From NCBI GenBank assembly GCA_028695395.1, contig JAQVJB010000007.1:14496-25326 (forward strand): a stretch of DNA of 10,831 nt. The letters run 5' to 3'. The notes below the pieces were generated by a model. That model was not told the DNA's origin. It made no database searches and worked only from the letters and a program-made list of their open reading frames with translations. Source of the DNA: Actinomycetota bacterium (GTDB lineage Bacteria; Actinomycetota; Humimicrobiia; Humimicrobiales; Humimicrobiaceae). Below, piece after piece: positions 1-6,220 of the stretch. Numbering within the stretch: the first letter of the stretch is position 1; every line of letters begins with the position of its first letter. The position numbers were made by a program, and so were the translations under genes.

Positions 1-884
1 TCCTCTTCTCCAGGTATTATTACTTTTTTAGTCAAGATTTCAGCAACTTTCCTGGCCCCGCATACACATTCCGGTAAATCTGGAGGACATATGCATTTTC
101 CCAGCAATGCCTGAAATTTTTTCTTAACTATTCTGTCTTCAAGCGAATGATATGATATTATTACCATTCTTCCGCCTTTGTTAAGAGCTTTAAATCCATT
201 GTCAATTCCGCTTGCCAGATTATCCAGTTCCCTGTTCACTTCTATCCTTATTGCCTGAAATATCCTTTTTGAAGGATGCCCTCTTGAACCATATCTTGCC
301 TTTGGAGGGATGGATTTTTCAATAATCGCATTAAGCTCTCCTGTGCTTCTTATTTCCTTCTCATTGCGGGATTTTATTATATTACTTGCAATCCTCGCAC
401 TATAATTCTCTTCTCCATATTGATAAAAAATATTCCTAAGCTTTTCTTCGCTGTAAAAATTTATTACTTCAAAAGCAGATAAATCGCTTTCTTTATCCAT
501 TCTCATATCAAGAAGCTCGTCTCTCATGTAACTGAAGCCTCTTTTAGATTTTTCTATCTGCATGGAAGACATACCTAGGTCAAGGAAAAAAGCATCTATT
601 TTTTTTATGCCTGCTTTTTTAATGAATGTTAAAATATCTGCAAAATTCCCTTTAAAAAAATAGGCATTGTTCTTCCCCTCAAATATTTTGGCGGCGGTGC
701 TGACAGCCTGGCTGTCATGATCTATTGCTATAATTTTGCCTGTGGGGGCAATGGCTTTAAATATTGCTACTGTATGGCCCGCACCGCCAAGAGTTCCGTC
801 AAATACTACTTTCCCCGGCTTCAAATCCAAATAAAATAAACTCTCTTTTAAAAGAACAGGTATGTGTATTTGCTCTAACTTCAT
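1..884 (-). CDS. rsmH: 16S rRNA (cytosine1402-N4)-methyltransferase, 3' end cut by window edge
   Basis: RsmH (MraW) transfers a methyl group from S-adenosylmethionine to N4 of C1402 in 16S rRNA, at the ribosomal P site. The frame is open from ATG at 884 to the window edge, giving 294 codons. Seen: N-terminal HIPVLLKE; the SAM-binding loop DGTLGGAGHT at about residues 29-38; an acidic strand end AIDHD near 53-57; DLGMSS near 102-107; RGFSYMRDELLDMRMD near 115-130; and ISYHSLEDRIVKK in the C-terminal third. These are all family hallmarks. A CIC/CVC cysteine pair follows, as in many RsmH proteins. Family members are usually about 310 residues, so only about 20 C-terminal residues should lie outside the window. 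The gene starts 31 nt after mraZ, the usual bacterial order, and is presumably driven by the mraZ promoter. No good Shine-Dalgarno precedes the ATG, which suggests translation coupled to mraZ. Confidence 0.97.
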   Translation of the reverse strand, partial: MKLEQIHIPVLLKESLFYLDLKPGKVVFDGTLGGAGHTVAIFKAIAPTGKIIAIDHDSQAVSTAAKIFEGKNNAYFFKGNFADILTFIKKAGIKKIDAFFLDLGMSSMQIEKSKRGFSYMRDELLDMRMDKESDLSAFEVINFYSEEKLRNIFYQYGEENYSARIASNIIKSRNEKEIRSTGELNAIIEKSIPPKARYGSRGHPSKRIFQAIRIEVNRELDNLASGIDNGFKALNKGGRMVIISYHSLEDRIVKKKFQALLGKCICPPDLPECVCGARKVAEILTKKVIIPGEE

Positions 885-891
885 TTATAAT

Positions 892-915
892 AATTGGCTT
901 ATCGCTTAACCAATT
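892..915. repeat. small inverted repeat between mraZ and rsmH
   Basis: AATTGG at 892-897 pairs perfectly with CCAATT at 910-915, across a 12-nt loop that can form a few more A-T pairs. It fills most of the mraZ-rsmH gap and ends just before the mraZ stop codon. There is no T-run after it, so it is not a terminator. It could be a weak mRNA hairpin affecting rsmH translation, or chance in A+T-rich DNA. Confidence 0.35.
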
Positions 916-1353
916 TTAAAACCCAAGGCTTTCAAAAGCCTTTTCATTACCGGAAAATTCTTTTTCTGCAGAATCAGCATAATTCTCCCACATTTCTTTA
1001 GACCATATCTCAGCTCTTGTTGATACTCCTACCAATACAACATCTTTTTTGATATTTGCATAATCAGCAAGAGTTTTATCTATCTTTATTCGCCCCTGGG
1101 AATCTAAAACTTCTTCATGGGCTGACTTAAAAAACCATCTTGAAAATTTTTGTATATTAATATTTGTAACAGGGCCTGTTGTGATCTTTTTTGCAAGTTC
1201 TTCCCAATTTTCAATGGAAAATAGAAAAAGGCATTTCTCGTCAAAGCCTTTTGATATGACAGCAATTCCTTTATTAAGTTCTTCTCTGAATTTTGCAGGA
1301 ATGAATAACCTTTGTTTGCTGTCTAAATTTCTCTGGTATTCGCCTAGAAACAT
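916..1353 (-). CDS. mraZ: transcriptional regulator MraZ
   Basis: MraZ is a DNA-binding protein that forms ring oligomers and regulates its own dcw (division and cell wall) operon. The 145-residue length is normal for the family. Two tandem SpoVT/AbrB-like repeats are visible. The first covers residues 1-55, with MFLGEY and a D11-x3-R15 motif followed by IPAKFR. The second covers about 77-125, with D84-SQG-R88 and a conserved VGVSTRAEIW strand. Small departures from the common pattern are Q14 where glycine is usual in DxKGR, and D92 where the second repeat normally has proline. The ATG at 1353 gives the canonical MFLG start. A promoter and a set of GTGGGGA boxes lie directly upstream, as expected for autoregulation. 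rsmH follows after 31 nt. Confidence 0.97.
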   Translation of the reverse strand: MFLGEYQRNLDSKQRLFIPAKFREELNKGIAVISKGFDEKCLFLFSIENWEELAKKITTGPVTNINIQKFSRWFFKSAHEEVLDSQGRIKIDKTLADYANIKKDVVLVGVSTRAEIWSKEMWENYADSAEKEFSGNEKAFESLGF

Positions 1354-1354
1354 A

Positions 1355-1361
1355 TTCCCAC
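1355..1361 (-). promoter_or_regulatory. isolated MraZ-like box beside the mraZ start codon
   Basis: The minus strand reads GTGGGAA immediately before the ATG, with one base between. It differs by one base from the GTGGGGA boxes 62 nt upstream. No separate Shine-Dalgarno is visible, so this purine stretch probably also serves as a weak ribosome binding site. An auxiliary operator role is inferred. Confidence 0.4.
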
Positions 1362-1416
1362 TTATTTTATTAAACTGATAATAATATTTCTTTTTATGGG
1401 ATTTATATGATTATAT

Positions 1417-1443
1417 TCCCCACTTTTCCCCACATCACACCAT
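1417..1443 (-). promoter_or_regulatory. MraZ operator: 10-nt direct repeats
   Basis: On the minus strand, two identical GTGGGGA boxes lie at 1433-1427 and 1423-1417, spaced exactly 10 nt. A degenerate third copy, ATGGTGT, lies one period upstream at 1443-1437. MraZ of Escherichia coli is known to bind TGGGN direct repeats separated by 5 nt, a 10-nt period, upstream of its own gene. The array covers the predicted transcription start and the first ~20 nt of the transcript, which fits repression by blocking polymerase. Confidence 0.85.
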
Positions 1444-1444
1444 A

Positions 1445-1473
1445 AAGATATACCAATAAAATACTATTGTCAA
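1445..1473 (-). promoter_or_regulatory. sigma-70-type promoter of mraZ-rsmH
   Basis: On the minus strand, a perfect -35 TTGACA (1473-1468) is followed after exactly 17 nt by TATCTT (1450-1445), a 4/6 match to the -10 consensus. Transcription should start near 1438, giving a leader of about 85 nt to the mraZ ATG. It abuts the MraZ operator repeats. Confidence 0.75.
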
Positions 1474-1504
1474 GATTATTTTTGATTTTATAAAAAAATG
1501 TATT

Positions 1505-1538
1505 AAAAAATTAATTAATACAAGAAGTTATTTAATTA
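1505..1538 (-). terminator. possible weak terminator after xseB
   Basis: On the minus strand, TAATTAA (1538-1532) can pair with TTAATTA (1518-1512), followed by a short T-run at 1510-1505. The stem contains only A-T pairs and the loop is 13 nt, so stability is poor. It is proposed mainly because it lies between the xseB stop and the mraZ promoter. It could equally be A+T-rich background. Confidence 0.2.
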
Positions 1539-1570
1539 GTTTAATTTAATGTATGAAGTAAAAGAAAATT

Positions 1571-1804
1571 TTACTCATCAATTATAATGTCATCGACTTT
1601 AAGCTCACCGTCTCTGGTTCTTGTCAATTCTTCTATTTTCTTTTCTGCTTCATTAAGTTTGTTGACACAGAATTCTGAAAGCTTTACGCCTTCTTCAAAT
1701 TTATCCATTGCATCTTCAAGTGTAATTCCTTCTTTTTCAAGCTCATTTGCTATATCTTCGAGTCTTTGCATAGCTTCTTCAAAACTTACATTTTTATTTT
1801 CCAT
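1571..1804 (-). CDS. xseB: exodeoxyribonuclease VII small subunit
   Basis: XseB is the small, multi-copy helical subunit of exonuclease VII. It wraps the large subunit and is needed to degrade single-stranded DNA to oligonucleotides in mismatch repair and DNA damage tolerance. The 77 residues match the family length. Visible features are SFEEAMQRLEDIANELEKE near the start, the LEDAMDKFEEGVKL segment typical of the second helix, and a predicted two-helix coiled coil ending at ELTRTRDG. The tail is acidic. Translation starts at an ATG with a GGGGA Shine-Dalgarno a few bases upstream. It lies 25 nt downstream of xseA on the same strand, and is the last gene of the block before the separately promoted mraZ. 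Confidence 0.96.
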   Translation of the reverse strand: MENKNVSFEEAMQRLEDIANELEKEGITLEDAMDKFEEGVKLSEFCVNKLNEAEKKIEELTRTRDGELKVDDIIIDE

Positions 1805-1829
1805 TTTATCCCCAAGTTTTTTTAAATAT

Positions 1830-3212
1830 TCAATAATTATTTTTTTTTATTACTTCAGAATATATTTTTCCGTTCTGGACAGCCGTTTCTATCAAATCAC
1901 CTTTACTTACCATTTCAATATTACTTATAAGCTTGGCGCCTTCAACAAGCTTTGTAATAGAATATCCTTTTGCCAATATTGTAGCAGGATTTGAACTTTT
2001 TAACCTTTCCAGGATGATTCCTGCCTCGCTTCTTTTTTTGTTTAAAATGATTTTAAATTTCTCACCTATAATGGATGACAGCCTTTTTTCACTACTAATA
2101 TCCATTATAATTTTTCTTTTTAAGATAAGAGGGTTTATTCTTGATTTCAAAATGTCATAAGATTTTTTATTTTTACTTATAATAAATCCAATATTATTTT
2201 TTAGCTCTTCGCTGCTGCTATAATAGTACTGCCAGAAATTATTGATAATTATCCTCGGCCATTTGAGAATGCTTTTTGTAAAAATTAGAAAAATTTCACG
2301 TTTCAGCGAAATGATCTTCTTCTTTAACAGATTATTAAATTTAATATTTATTGACTTTATATCCTGGAGTGCTTCATTCTTATCTAATATGACTATTTCA
2401 GCTGCATGAGTAGGCGTAGCAGCTCTTATGTCTGCAACAAAATCACAAATAGTAAAATCCGTCTGATGCCCTACCCCTGATATTATGGGAATATTACATA
2501 CAAAAATCCTGTTTGCAAGTTCTTCATCATTAAAACAAGACAGATCTTCAAAAGAACCTCCGCCTCTGGCAATTATTATTACATCTGTACCATACTCTTC
2601 CAAATCGTCTATTGCCGAACATATTTTTTCTGCCGCATCTTTTCCCTGAACAGGAGTATTTCTTAAAATTAAGTTATAATTTTTAAATCTTTTATTCAGT
2701 ATCTTAATAATATCTTTTATGACAGCGCCGTTTTTGGAGGTGATAAGCCCTATCTTTTGAGGCAAAACAGGAATTTTCTTTTTATGGGAATCATCAAAAA
2801 GACCTTTGCTTTCTAGTTTCTTTTTCATCTGCTCAAAAGCCAGAAGAAGGCTGCCTGCCCTTACCGGAACTATATTTCTCGCAATTATCTGATATTCGCT
2901 TCTTTTATCATAAATACTGACATATCCGTTAACATATACATGAGCACCGTCTTTAAGCTGAGATTCTTCTGTAATATTTAAAGTAAAAAATCCTGACGAC
3001 TTAATGCTATTCTCAAAAAAAGCGACCTTTAGAACCGAATTGTCATCTTTTAAAGTAAAGTACATATGTCTTTTATTGGGAAACGCAAAATTACTGATCT
3101 CACCTTCTATCCATACATCAAAATATGAAGATTCAAGATTTTGTTTTATCTCAAGATTTATTTCACTGACTTTATAGATTTTTTGTTGTTCTGAAAAAAA
3201 AGGATGTATCAT
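1830..3212 (-). CDS. xseA: exodeoxyribonuclease VII large subunit
   Basis: XseA is the catalytic subunit of exonuclease VII, which digests single-stranded DNA from both ends without ATP. With the start preferred here it is 460 residues, normal for the family. An N-terminal OB-fold covers about 11-112 (KIYKVSEIN, VWIEGEISNF). The catalytic domain shows RGGGSFEDLSCFNDE at about 216-230 and SGVGHQTDF at 245-253, followed by VADIRAATPTHAAE. A long helical region follows, then the C-terminal NPATILAKGYSIT at 408-420. The frame is open to a TTG at 3227. However, the ATG at 3212 overlaps the upstream stop as ATGA and gives the usual N-terminus, so it is chosen here and implies coupled translation with the upstream gene. 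xseB follows after 25 nt. Confidence 0.97.
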   Translation of the reverse strand: MIHPFFSEQQKIYKVSEINLEIKQNLESSYFDVWIEGEISNFAFPNKRHMYFTLKDDNSVLKVAFFENSIKSSGFFTLNITEESQLKDGAHVYVNGYVSIYDKRSEYQIIARNIVPVRAGSLLLAFEQMKKKLESKGLFDDSHKKKIPVLPQKIGLITSKNGAVIKDIIKILNKRFKNYNLILRNTPVQGKDAAEKICSAIDDLEEYGTDVIIIARGGGSFEDLSCFNDEELANRIFVCNIPIISGVGHQTDFTICDFVADIRAATPTHAAEIVILDKNEALQDIKSINIKFNNLLKKKIISLKREIFLIFTKSILKWPRIIINNFWQYYYSSSEELKNNIGFIISKNKKSYDILKSRINPLILKRKIIMDISSEKRLSSIIGEKFKIILNKKRSEAGIILERLKSSNPATILAKGYSITKLVEGAKLISNIEMVSKGDLIETAVQNGKIYSEVIKKNNY

Positions 3213-3811
3213 GAGCCAAGGTCCCAAAAAACAAGCATTATCTGTGTGCTGTCTATTGATAATGATTTTATGAGAACATTTAAAAATCTGTCTTTATCCT
3301 GGCTGATGAAGGAATATTTAGAGAAATTAAAATCATTATTATTTCCAGAAGATATTTCTTTGCCATCATCTAAAAAATTTTCTTCCAATTTTTTATCAGC
3401 TGTCTCAAAAATTTCAGTCCTGCTCCAGACAGATTGTACTTTTTTATTTTTATAAAACTGATCGATTTTTTCAAAAGAATCCTTTGCAGTAAATACCATG
3501 TAAAATAAAGTTCCATTATCCTCGATAAGACCGGCATCGATCACTTCTGAATGAAAATATTGAAAATTATTATATACTTCAATAAAATCTTCATCCTCGA
3601 GCATTTTTTCATATTGCTCCTGTCTGCTAAGGGCATCGTTGCCAGCAACATCCAATTCGCTTTCAACGTTATTTTCATTAATCCTTACACTTGTCTCAGT
3701 AATGATATCTCTTGCCTGCCCCGGGGAAATATTAATTAAAACAACAGTCAGGATACCTGCAATTATTATTATCACAAGTATTATAAGAAGGATCTTTGTG
3801 GTTTTTGCCAT
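3209..3811 (-). CDS. membrane-anchored protein of unknown function
   Basis: Not recognised as a known family. The 200-residue product has a strongly hydrophobic N-terminal helix at about residues 6-27, preceded by a lysine (MAKTTK). This suggests a single-pass membrane protein with the rest outside the cytoplasm, or an uncleaved signal anchor. From about residue 35 to the end the protein is soluble, acidic, and rich in D, E, N and S, with no cysteine or obvious catalytic motif. A GGTGA Shine-Dalgarno lies just before the ATG. Its TGA overlaps the xseA ATG (ATGA), so it is probably cotranscribed and translationally coupled with xseA. A four-helix membrane protein gene lies 24 nt upstream. Exonuclease VII acts in the cytoplasm, so coexpression need not mean a shared function. 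Confidence 0.8.
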   Translation of the reverse strand: MAKTTKILLIILVIIIIAGILTVVLINISPGQARDIITETSVRINENNVESELDVAGNDALSRQEQYEKMLEDEDFIEVYNNFQYFHSEVIDAGLIEDNGTLFYMVFTAKDSFEKIDQFYKNKKVQSVWSRTEIFETADKKLEENFLDDGKEISSGNNNDFNFSKYSFISQDKDRFLNVLIKSLSIDSTQIMLVFWDLGS

Positions 3812-3835
3812 TTTTCACCAAATTGCTAAATAAAT

Positions 3836-4303
3836 CTACAAATTAGTTCTAAGGATTATTTTAATAATAACATACAGACAAAAAAGAATCTCAAGAATTG
3901 CCATTATGGCGTTTATTATATTTTCAAAAGGTTCTGTTTTTTCTTTGAGATAATCAAAAGGTTTATGAATGAACTTTTTTATTCTTGGGAAAAATTTTAT
4001 TAGAGAATAAATGTTAAAACCTGCAAGAATAGATGCTCCGGCAATTATAATATTATCATTTAAAACGTATACTGCAAAAAAATAATATCCAAGCTCAATA
4101 AGAGAAAGTATGATAATAATTATTATTGGCAGGGTAAAAGCTACAGGAATTCCTTTTTTTTCCTCATTAACTTCGTTTTTAATCTCTTCCATCATTTTTG
4201 TATTATTTGAAGTTATTTCTTTATTCCCCGATTTAAAAATTGCCCTTAAACTGAAAATATGAAATAAAAATAAAATGAAAGAAAATATCAATAAAGCTGA
4301 CAT
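3836..4303 (-). CDS. four-helix integral membrane protein, unknown function
   Basis: Not recognised. The 155-residue product has about four hydrophobic segments: residues 2-20, 53-80 (with an isoleucine run), 84-103 and 127-150. A charged, mostly lysine/glutamate cytoplasmic-like loop lies at about 24-51, and a basic segment rich in K, F and P at about 105-125. There is no visible enzymatic motif. It starts at ATG 4303 with only a weak AGAAG ribosome binding site, 47 nt downstream of fmdB. It ends 24 nt before the next membrane-anchored protein, so it probably shares the fmdB-to-xseB transcript. Possible roles include a small channel-like or membrane-organising protein, but nothing in the sequence decides this. 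Confidence 0.75.
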   Translation of the reverse strand: MSALLIFSFILFLFHIFSLRAIFKSGNKEITSNNTKMMEEIKNEVNEEKKGIPVAFTLPIIIIIILSLIELGYYFFAVYVLNDNIIIAGASILAGFNIYSLIKFFPRIKKFIHKPFDYLKEKTEPFENIINAIMAILEILFCLYVIIKIILRTNL

Positions 4304-4350
4304 ATAAATACTTCTGATAAAATTGACAAATAAATGCCCTTATTATAAAT

Positions 4351-4653
4351 TTATTTCTTTTCTGAACCTGTCTTGCTTTCGGGATTCTTTGAAGGATTTT
4401 CAGTTTTTTTATCTTCTTTTTTGCCTTCAGCTTTTTTATTTTCTATAGAACTGGGTGAAGCAGCTTTCGAGCTTTTCGAATTATAGTCAGTTGAATAAAA
4501 CCCAGAACCCTTAAAGACAATACCGACTGGTGAAAAAATTCTCAGGGCTTCGCTTCCGCAATCAAGACATAGGACTTTGCCATTATTTCCCGGCTTCTCG
4601 AACCTGTCAAAAATTTTTTCACAATTGCTGCATTTATAACTATAAATCGGCAT
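4351..4653 (-). CDS. FmdB/CxxC-type zinc-ribbon protein with charged tail
   Basis: This small protein belongs to the FmdB regulatory-protein / putative zinc-ribbon family, whose molecular role is poorly defined. The 100-residue product starts MPIYSYKC, the family signature. Two CxxC knuckles at C8/C11 and C29/C32 should bind one zinc ion. Residues 42-57 (ALRIFSPVGIVFKGSGFY) are the typical conserved segment after the ribbon. From about residue 62 the sequence becomes a disordered lysine/serine/glutamate-rich tail, also common in the family. The frame extends upstream to a TTG at 4671, but the ATG at 4653 has a near-perfect GGGAGG Shine-Dalgarno and gives the canonical N-terminus, so it is used here. 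It is the first gene of the likely fmdB-to-xseB block and is divergent from the plus-strand gene at 4809. Confidence 0.92.
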   Translation of the reverse strand: MPIYSYKCSNCEKIFDRFEKPGNNGKVLCLDCGSEALRIFSPVGIVFKGSGFYSTDYNSKSSKAASPSSIENKKAEGKKEDKKTENPSKNPESKTGSEKK

Positions 4654-4808
4654 TTTATCCTCCCGAAACAAATTTAGTACTCAAAAGTCAGAATTTTAAA
4701 CTTTACTTTCAAATATAATAATTTAAAATGTTTTTATTTAATTAATCAAAAAAATATCAAACTATATTATAAAAATTTTTGCAATATTAAAAAGTATTTA
4801 TTTTCTTT
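4654..4808. other. A+T-rich divergent intergenic region
   Basis: These 155 bp separate the fmdB-family gene (minus) from the membrane-anchored protein gene (plus) and should hold a promoter for each. Many TATAAT-like hexamers occur, but in this A+T-rich stretch none pairs convincingly with a -35 element, so no specific promoter is called. No hairpin or RNA gene was noticed. Confidence 0.4.
4659..4664 (-). promoter_or_regulatory. Shine-Dalgarno that sets the fmdB-family start
   Basis: The minus strand reads GGGAGG, 5 nt before the ATG at 4653. It lies inside the longer TTG-initiated frame, so it strongly favours the ATG as the true start. Confidence 0.85.
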
Positions 4809-5237
4809 ATGAATATAAAAATAATAATAATCTTAGTAATTATTACATTAATAATTTCTTCTGTCATTATTTATGCCATTAAGAAAGATACAGGAATAGA
4901 TTCATTTTTCGTAATTGACAGATCCATCGATAGCAATCTTCCCCTGGCAATGGATAAAACTCCTATTCTCAAGATGACATATGATACAGATATATGGGTG
5001 ATCTTGAAATTAAAAAATCCTGGAAAAGGTGAAAATTATAAACTAGTGGTTTATTATAACGGTGAGTCTGATAATGAAATACTTCAGACAAATAAAATCT
5101 TCATCAAAGAAGGCGTTTCCCAGATAATAGAAGTCTCTATTTTAAAAAAGGGAAATCAGTATCAAAAAGGTATATATTTCGTAAAGCTCTATCACAATGA
5201 GCTGCTTGAAAAAGAAATTGAATTTGAAATAATATAA
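4809..5237 (+). CDS. small membrane-anchored protein, unknown function
   Basis: This is the only plus-strand gene supported here; it is not recognised as a known family. The 142-residue product begins with a long hydrophobic helix at about 3-24 (MNIKIIIILVIITLIISS). It is followed by a predominantly beta-type, probably extracytoplasmic domain with alternating hydrophobic residues (WVILKLKN, YKLVVYYNGE, GIYFVKLYHNELLEKEIEF). The pattern resembles an immunoglobulin-like or other beta-sandwich domain. This is an inference from residue pattern only. No competing long frame on the other strand covers this stretch, and codon use looks like its neighbours. The ribosome binding site is poor. The stop lies 2 nt from the stop of the convergent 2-phosphoglycerate kinase gene, leaving no room for a separate terminator. 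Confidence 0.72.
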   Translation: MNIKIIIILVIITLIISSVIIYAIKKDTGIDSFFVIDRSIDSNLPLAMDKTPILKMTYDTDIWVILKLKNPGKGENYKLVVYYNGESDNEILQTNKIFIKEGVSQIIEVSILKKGNQYQKGIYFVKLYHNELLEKEIEFEII

Positions 5238-5239
5238 AA

Positions 5240-6172
5240 TTAATACTTTATGCTTGAAAATTCCTTTTTTACTCTTTCAAACATTAGGTCCGTCGCTTCT
5301 GCAAGAGTATGGTCAAGATTATTGTTATCAAGTATTTTAATATTATTTTTAACTGCAAGTTCCTGGATATATGTTTGAATCAACCTTATATTTTTTAAAT
5401 GCGTGAGATATTTCTGCATAGGCCTTGATCCCTGAGTCTCAAATGTTCTTTTCACAAAATGTTCTCTATGCAGCGCTTCATCTTCAACGATTATAACGAA
5501 ATGTTCGATTAAGGCTTTGTTTTCGATATCTTTAATATTAATATACCCTGGCACAACATGAGCTCCTTCGATAATGGTATCTATTTTCTCTTCAACGCTT
5601 CTTTTTATTATCGCTTCTATGCCTACAGTAACAGCCATTACCTGCTCCCTGAAGCCCAGTATTACCGGATTTACTCCTGTAGGAGGAAGTGCAAGATACT
5701 TATAGGCATTATACGATGATCCTTGCAGAGGCTTGATTAATTTATCAGAAACCGAAGTTCTCATAATTTCCCTGATAGCATCTGTAGAAACAACTCTCGA
5801 TATATTGAGCCTGTTTGACATAATGGTAGAAATAGTTGATTTTCCTGCACCTGTTGAACCGCCGATAAGTATTATTATCGGTCGCCTAAGCTTCCCTACA
5901 GATTGCCATAAAAGATATTTCTCTGCATATTCGAGATTTACTTCATCTTTAATAAATCTGAAAACCAGGCCTCTAAGCTCTTCAAGAGAAATAGACAATA
6001 ATTTATTTTTGACTAGATAGCCCTGGACATCAAAAGCAATACGGTGAGAAGTCAGCATATCTAATCCAGTAACTATTATCGAATTCGCCAATATGCCTTT
6101 TGAAAATGGAAGGCCACCTTTTTTTTTATCAGATATTACTATCATTTCTTTTTTATTTTCTTCTTTATCCAT
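5240..6172 (-). CDS. 2-phosphoglycerate kinase (cDPG pathway)
   Basis: This enzyme family phosphorylates 2-phosphoglycerate with ATP to 2,3-diphosphoglycerate, the first committed step of cyclic 2,3-diphosphoglycerate synthesis in methanogens. The 310 residues match the archaeal length of about 300. The N-terminal part (about 10-90) has the ATP-cone-like region with LPFSKGILANS, typical of the family. A P-loop GGSTGAGKST lies at 104-113, STDAIREIMR at 129-138, and IIEGAHVVPGY at 200-210. The C-terminal part is P-loop-kinase-like. Neither the ATG at 6172 nor a second ATG at 6145 (301 residues) has a good Shine-Dalgarno, so the exact start is open. The gene follows the cyclising enzyme by 48 nt on the same strand, which supports the substrate assignment. 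A general COG2074-type kinase with another substrate is the main alternative. Confidence 0.87.
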   Translation of the reverse strand: MDKEENKKEMIVISDKKKGGLPFSKGILANSIIVTGLDMLTSHRIAFDVQGYLVKNKLLSISLEELRGLVFRFIKDEVNLEYAEKYLLWQSVGKLRRPIIILIGGSTGAGKSTISTIMSNRLNISRVVSTDAIREIMRTSVSDKLIKPLQGSSYNAYKYLALPPTGVNPVILGFREQVMAVTVGIEAIIKRSVEEKIDTIIEGAHVVPGYINIKDIENKALIEHFVIIVEDEALHREHFVKRTFETQGSRPMQKYLTHLKNIRLIQTYIQELAVKNNIKILDNNNLDHTLAEATDLMFERVKKEFSSIKY

Positions 6173-6220
6173 TTAACTAAAATATATTAGATTGTAAAAA
6201 TTTAAGAATTCTAAAAAGAA

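Noticed and set aside
3204..3455. Plus-strand open frames inside xseA, the anchored-protein gene, the ABC ATPase and others (for example 1587-1994, 3204-3455, 9938-10252).
   Set aside because: All lie opposite well-supported minus-strand genes, show no recognisable family pattern or proper ribosome binding site, and are low-complexity antisense translations.
4304..4334. TTGTCA and TATATG with 17-nt spacing on the minus strand, resembling a promoter before the four-helix membrane protein gene.
   Set aside because: The -10 would overlap the start codon, so transcription would begin inside the coding sequence; not useful for this gene.
5253..5276. TTGAAA/TTTCAA inverted arms with a nearby T-run as a terminator for the plus-strand gene.
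   Set aside because: A 6-bp, A-T-dominated stem with a long loop, inside the 2-phosphoglycerate kinase coding sequence; too weak to support.
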